From Bemisia tabaci (taxonomy: Eukaryota > Arthropoda > Insecta > Hemiptera > Aleyrodidae): a stretch of DNA of 64,000 bases. Made by a program: the position numbers and the translations under genes. The DNA is taken from the NCBI RefSeq assembly GCF_918797505.1, contig NC_092794.1:65509345-65573344 (forward strand), read 5' to 3'. Below the pieces are notes generated by a model that worked only from the letters and a program-made list of their open reading frames with translations, did not search any database and had not been told where the DNA came from. Below are positions 62,501 to 64,000 of the stretch, piece by piece. Each line of letters begins with the position of its first letter. Position 1 is the stretch's first letter.

Positions 62501-64000
62501 AAAATAGCTAGGCGGCTCGCTAAAGTGTGCGAGACAGACAGAAAATCGCCCAGGTAGGAAGCCTATAAGTGCGAGAGAGACAGAAAATCGCCCAGGAAGG
62601 AAGCCTATAAGTGCGAGAGAGACAGCAAATAGCCAGCCGGGACTTGGGTGGTTTTTCCGCCAAAGCAGCATCGCGTTCCCCCGCGACCCTCCGAGAATGG
62701 TTGCACCCTCGGTTGCCCCGTTTCCAGTGCGAGAGAGACAGAAAATCGCCGAGGTAGCAAGCGTATAAGTGCGAGAGAGACAGAAAATATACTAGGTAGA
62801 GAAGCCTTTAAGTGCGAGAGAGACAGAAAAAAGCCAGGCGGCTCGCTAAAGTGTGCGAGAGACACAGAAAATATCCTAGGTAGGAAGCCTATAAGTGCGA
62901 GAGAGACAGAAAATAGCCAGGCGGGACTTGGGTGGTTTTTCCGCCAAAGCAGCATCGCGTTCCCCCGCGACCCTTCGAGAGTGGTTGCACCCTCGGTTGC
63001 CCCGTTTCCAGTGCGAGAGAGACAGAAAATCGCCGAGAAAGACAGCGTATAAGTGCCAGAGAGACAGAAAATATCCTAGGTAGGAAGCCTATAAGTGCGA
63101 GAGAGACAGAAAATAGCCAGGCGGCTCGCTAAAGTGTGCGAGAGAGACAGGAAATCGCCCAGGTAGGAAGCCTATAAGTGCGAGAGAGACAGCAAATAGC
63201 CAGGCGGTACTTGAGTGGTTTTTCCGCCAAAGCAGCATCGCGTTCCCCCGCGACCCTTCGAGAGTGGTTGCACCCTCGGTTGCCCCGTTTCCAGTGCGAG
63301 AGAGACAGAAAATCGCCGAGGTAGCAAGCGTATAAGTGCGAGAGAGATAGAAAATCGCCCAGGTAGGAAGCCTATAAGTGCGAGAGAGACAGCAAATAGC
63401 CAGGCGGGACTTGAGTGGTTTTTCCGCAAAAGCAGCATCGCGTTCCCCCGCGACCCTCCGAGAGTGGTTGCACCGTCGGTTGCCCCGTTTCCAGTTAGAG
63501 AGAGACAAAAAATCGCCAAGGTAGGAAGCGTATAAGTGCGAGAGAGATAGAAAATCGCCTAGATAGGAAGCCTATAAGTGAGAGAGAGACAGAAAATAGC
63601 CAGGCGGCTCGCTAAAGTGTGCGAGAGAGACAGAAAATCGCCCAGGTAGGAAGCCTATAAGTGCGAGAGAGACAGCAAATAGCCAGGCGGGACTTGGGTG
63701 GTTTTTCCGCCAAAGCAGCATCGCGTTCCCCCGCGACCCTCCGAGAGTGGTTGCACCCTCGGTTGCCCCGTTTCCAGTGCGAGAGAGACAGAAAATTCCG
63801 AGGTAGCAAGCGTATAAGTGCGAGAGAGATAGAAAATCGCCCAGGTAGGAAGCCTATAAGTGCGAGAGAGACAGAAAATAGCCAGGCGGCACGCTAAAGT
63901 GTGCGAGAGAGACAGAAAATCGCCCAGGTAGGAAGCCTATAAGTGCGAGAGAGACAGCAAATAGCTAGGCGGGACTTGGGTGGTTTTTCCGCCAAAGCAG

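Larger units (their letters stand above)
42000..64000 (+). repeat. Modular satellite core: CpG-rich anchor plus 41/42-bp GA-rich units
   Basis: About 73 copies of an ~89-bp anchor (CGGGACTTGGGTGGTTTTTC then CGCCAAAGCAGCATCGCGTT, ending CCGTTTCCA) alternate with 41/42-bp units beginning GTGCGAGAGAGACAGAAAAT. The common period is 283 bp: the anchor, units of 42, 42, 41 and 42 bp, and a truncated 27-bp unit. Other spacings of 200, 366/367 and 449 bp differ by steps of about 83 bp, that is, pairs of units. The array runs off the right end of the window. Open frames on both strands are by-products of the low stop density and are not genes. Confidence 0.97.

Noticed and set aside
42010..63897. Dozens of ~66-codon plus-strand frames beginning with a Met-Val-Phe-Pro-Pro-Lys motif, as a protein family
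   Set aside because: They are the satellite anchor read in one frame. The 283-bp period is not a multiple of three, stops fall at the same unit position each time, and both strands are equally open.
39465..64000. CRISPR array
   Set aside because: Adjacent 41/42-bp units are all alike with no unique spacers, and the host is a eukaryote.

Overview
This window is nuclear DNA from an animal, most likely an insect. It is AT-rich and intron-bearing, packed with short inverted-repeat elements, and carries a gawky/GW182-type gene with consensus GT..AG introns. The SRA-domain gene implies a species that has kept DNA methylation, so a fly such as Drosophila is unlikely. The sequence alone does not let me name the order or species.

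Layout. (1) 1-7161, plus strand: the last four exons of a gawky (GW182/TNRC6) orthologue, covering the C-terminal silencing region with its RRM and ending in the family's typical Gly-Glu-Ser-Met. Its introns hold several foldback or MITE-like elements. (2) 7162-28032: about 21 kb of AT-rich non-coding DNA (long 3' UTR and/or intergenic) in which I recognise no gene, with one clear MITE (22813-23033) and one long inverted repeat (23527-24610). (3) 28033-35821, minus strand: a complete six-exon gene for a 980-residue protein. It has an N-terminal WDR76-like motif and a full SRA (SET and RING associated) 5-methylcytosine-reading domain with its base-flip pocket intact. A roughly 700-residue disordered Ser/Thr/Lys-rich tail follows, with two acidic F-x-G-F motifs. 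It has no UBL, Tudor, PHD or RING domain. (4) 35822-39464: repeat-rich upstream DNA with three related foldback copies, a DNA transposon with 4-bp target duplications and a relative nested inside it, and one unassigned exon-like open frame. (5) 39465-64000 and beyond: a modular satellite. A GC- and CpG-rich anchor of about 89 bp alternates with variable numbers of 41/42-bp GA-rich units, giving spacings of 200, 283, 366 and 449 bp. The gene-proximal edge is diverged and contains an inverted block; the interior is homogenised and built from kilobase-scale duplicated segments.

How the parts relate. gawky acts in the cytoplasm in miRNA silencing, while the SRA protein should act on methylated chromatin; nothing here ties them functionally. 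The SRA gene's 5' end lies about 3.6 kb from a CpG-rich satellite, which makes the pair worth examining together. The two most unusual observations are the FxGF motifs in an SRA-only protein and the apparent pair-preserving substitutions in a small hairpin inside the satellite anchor.
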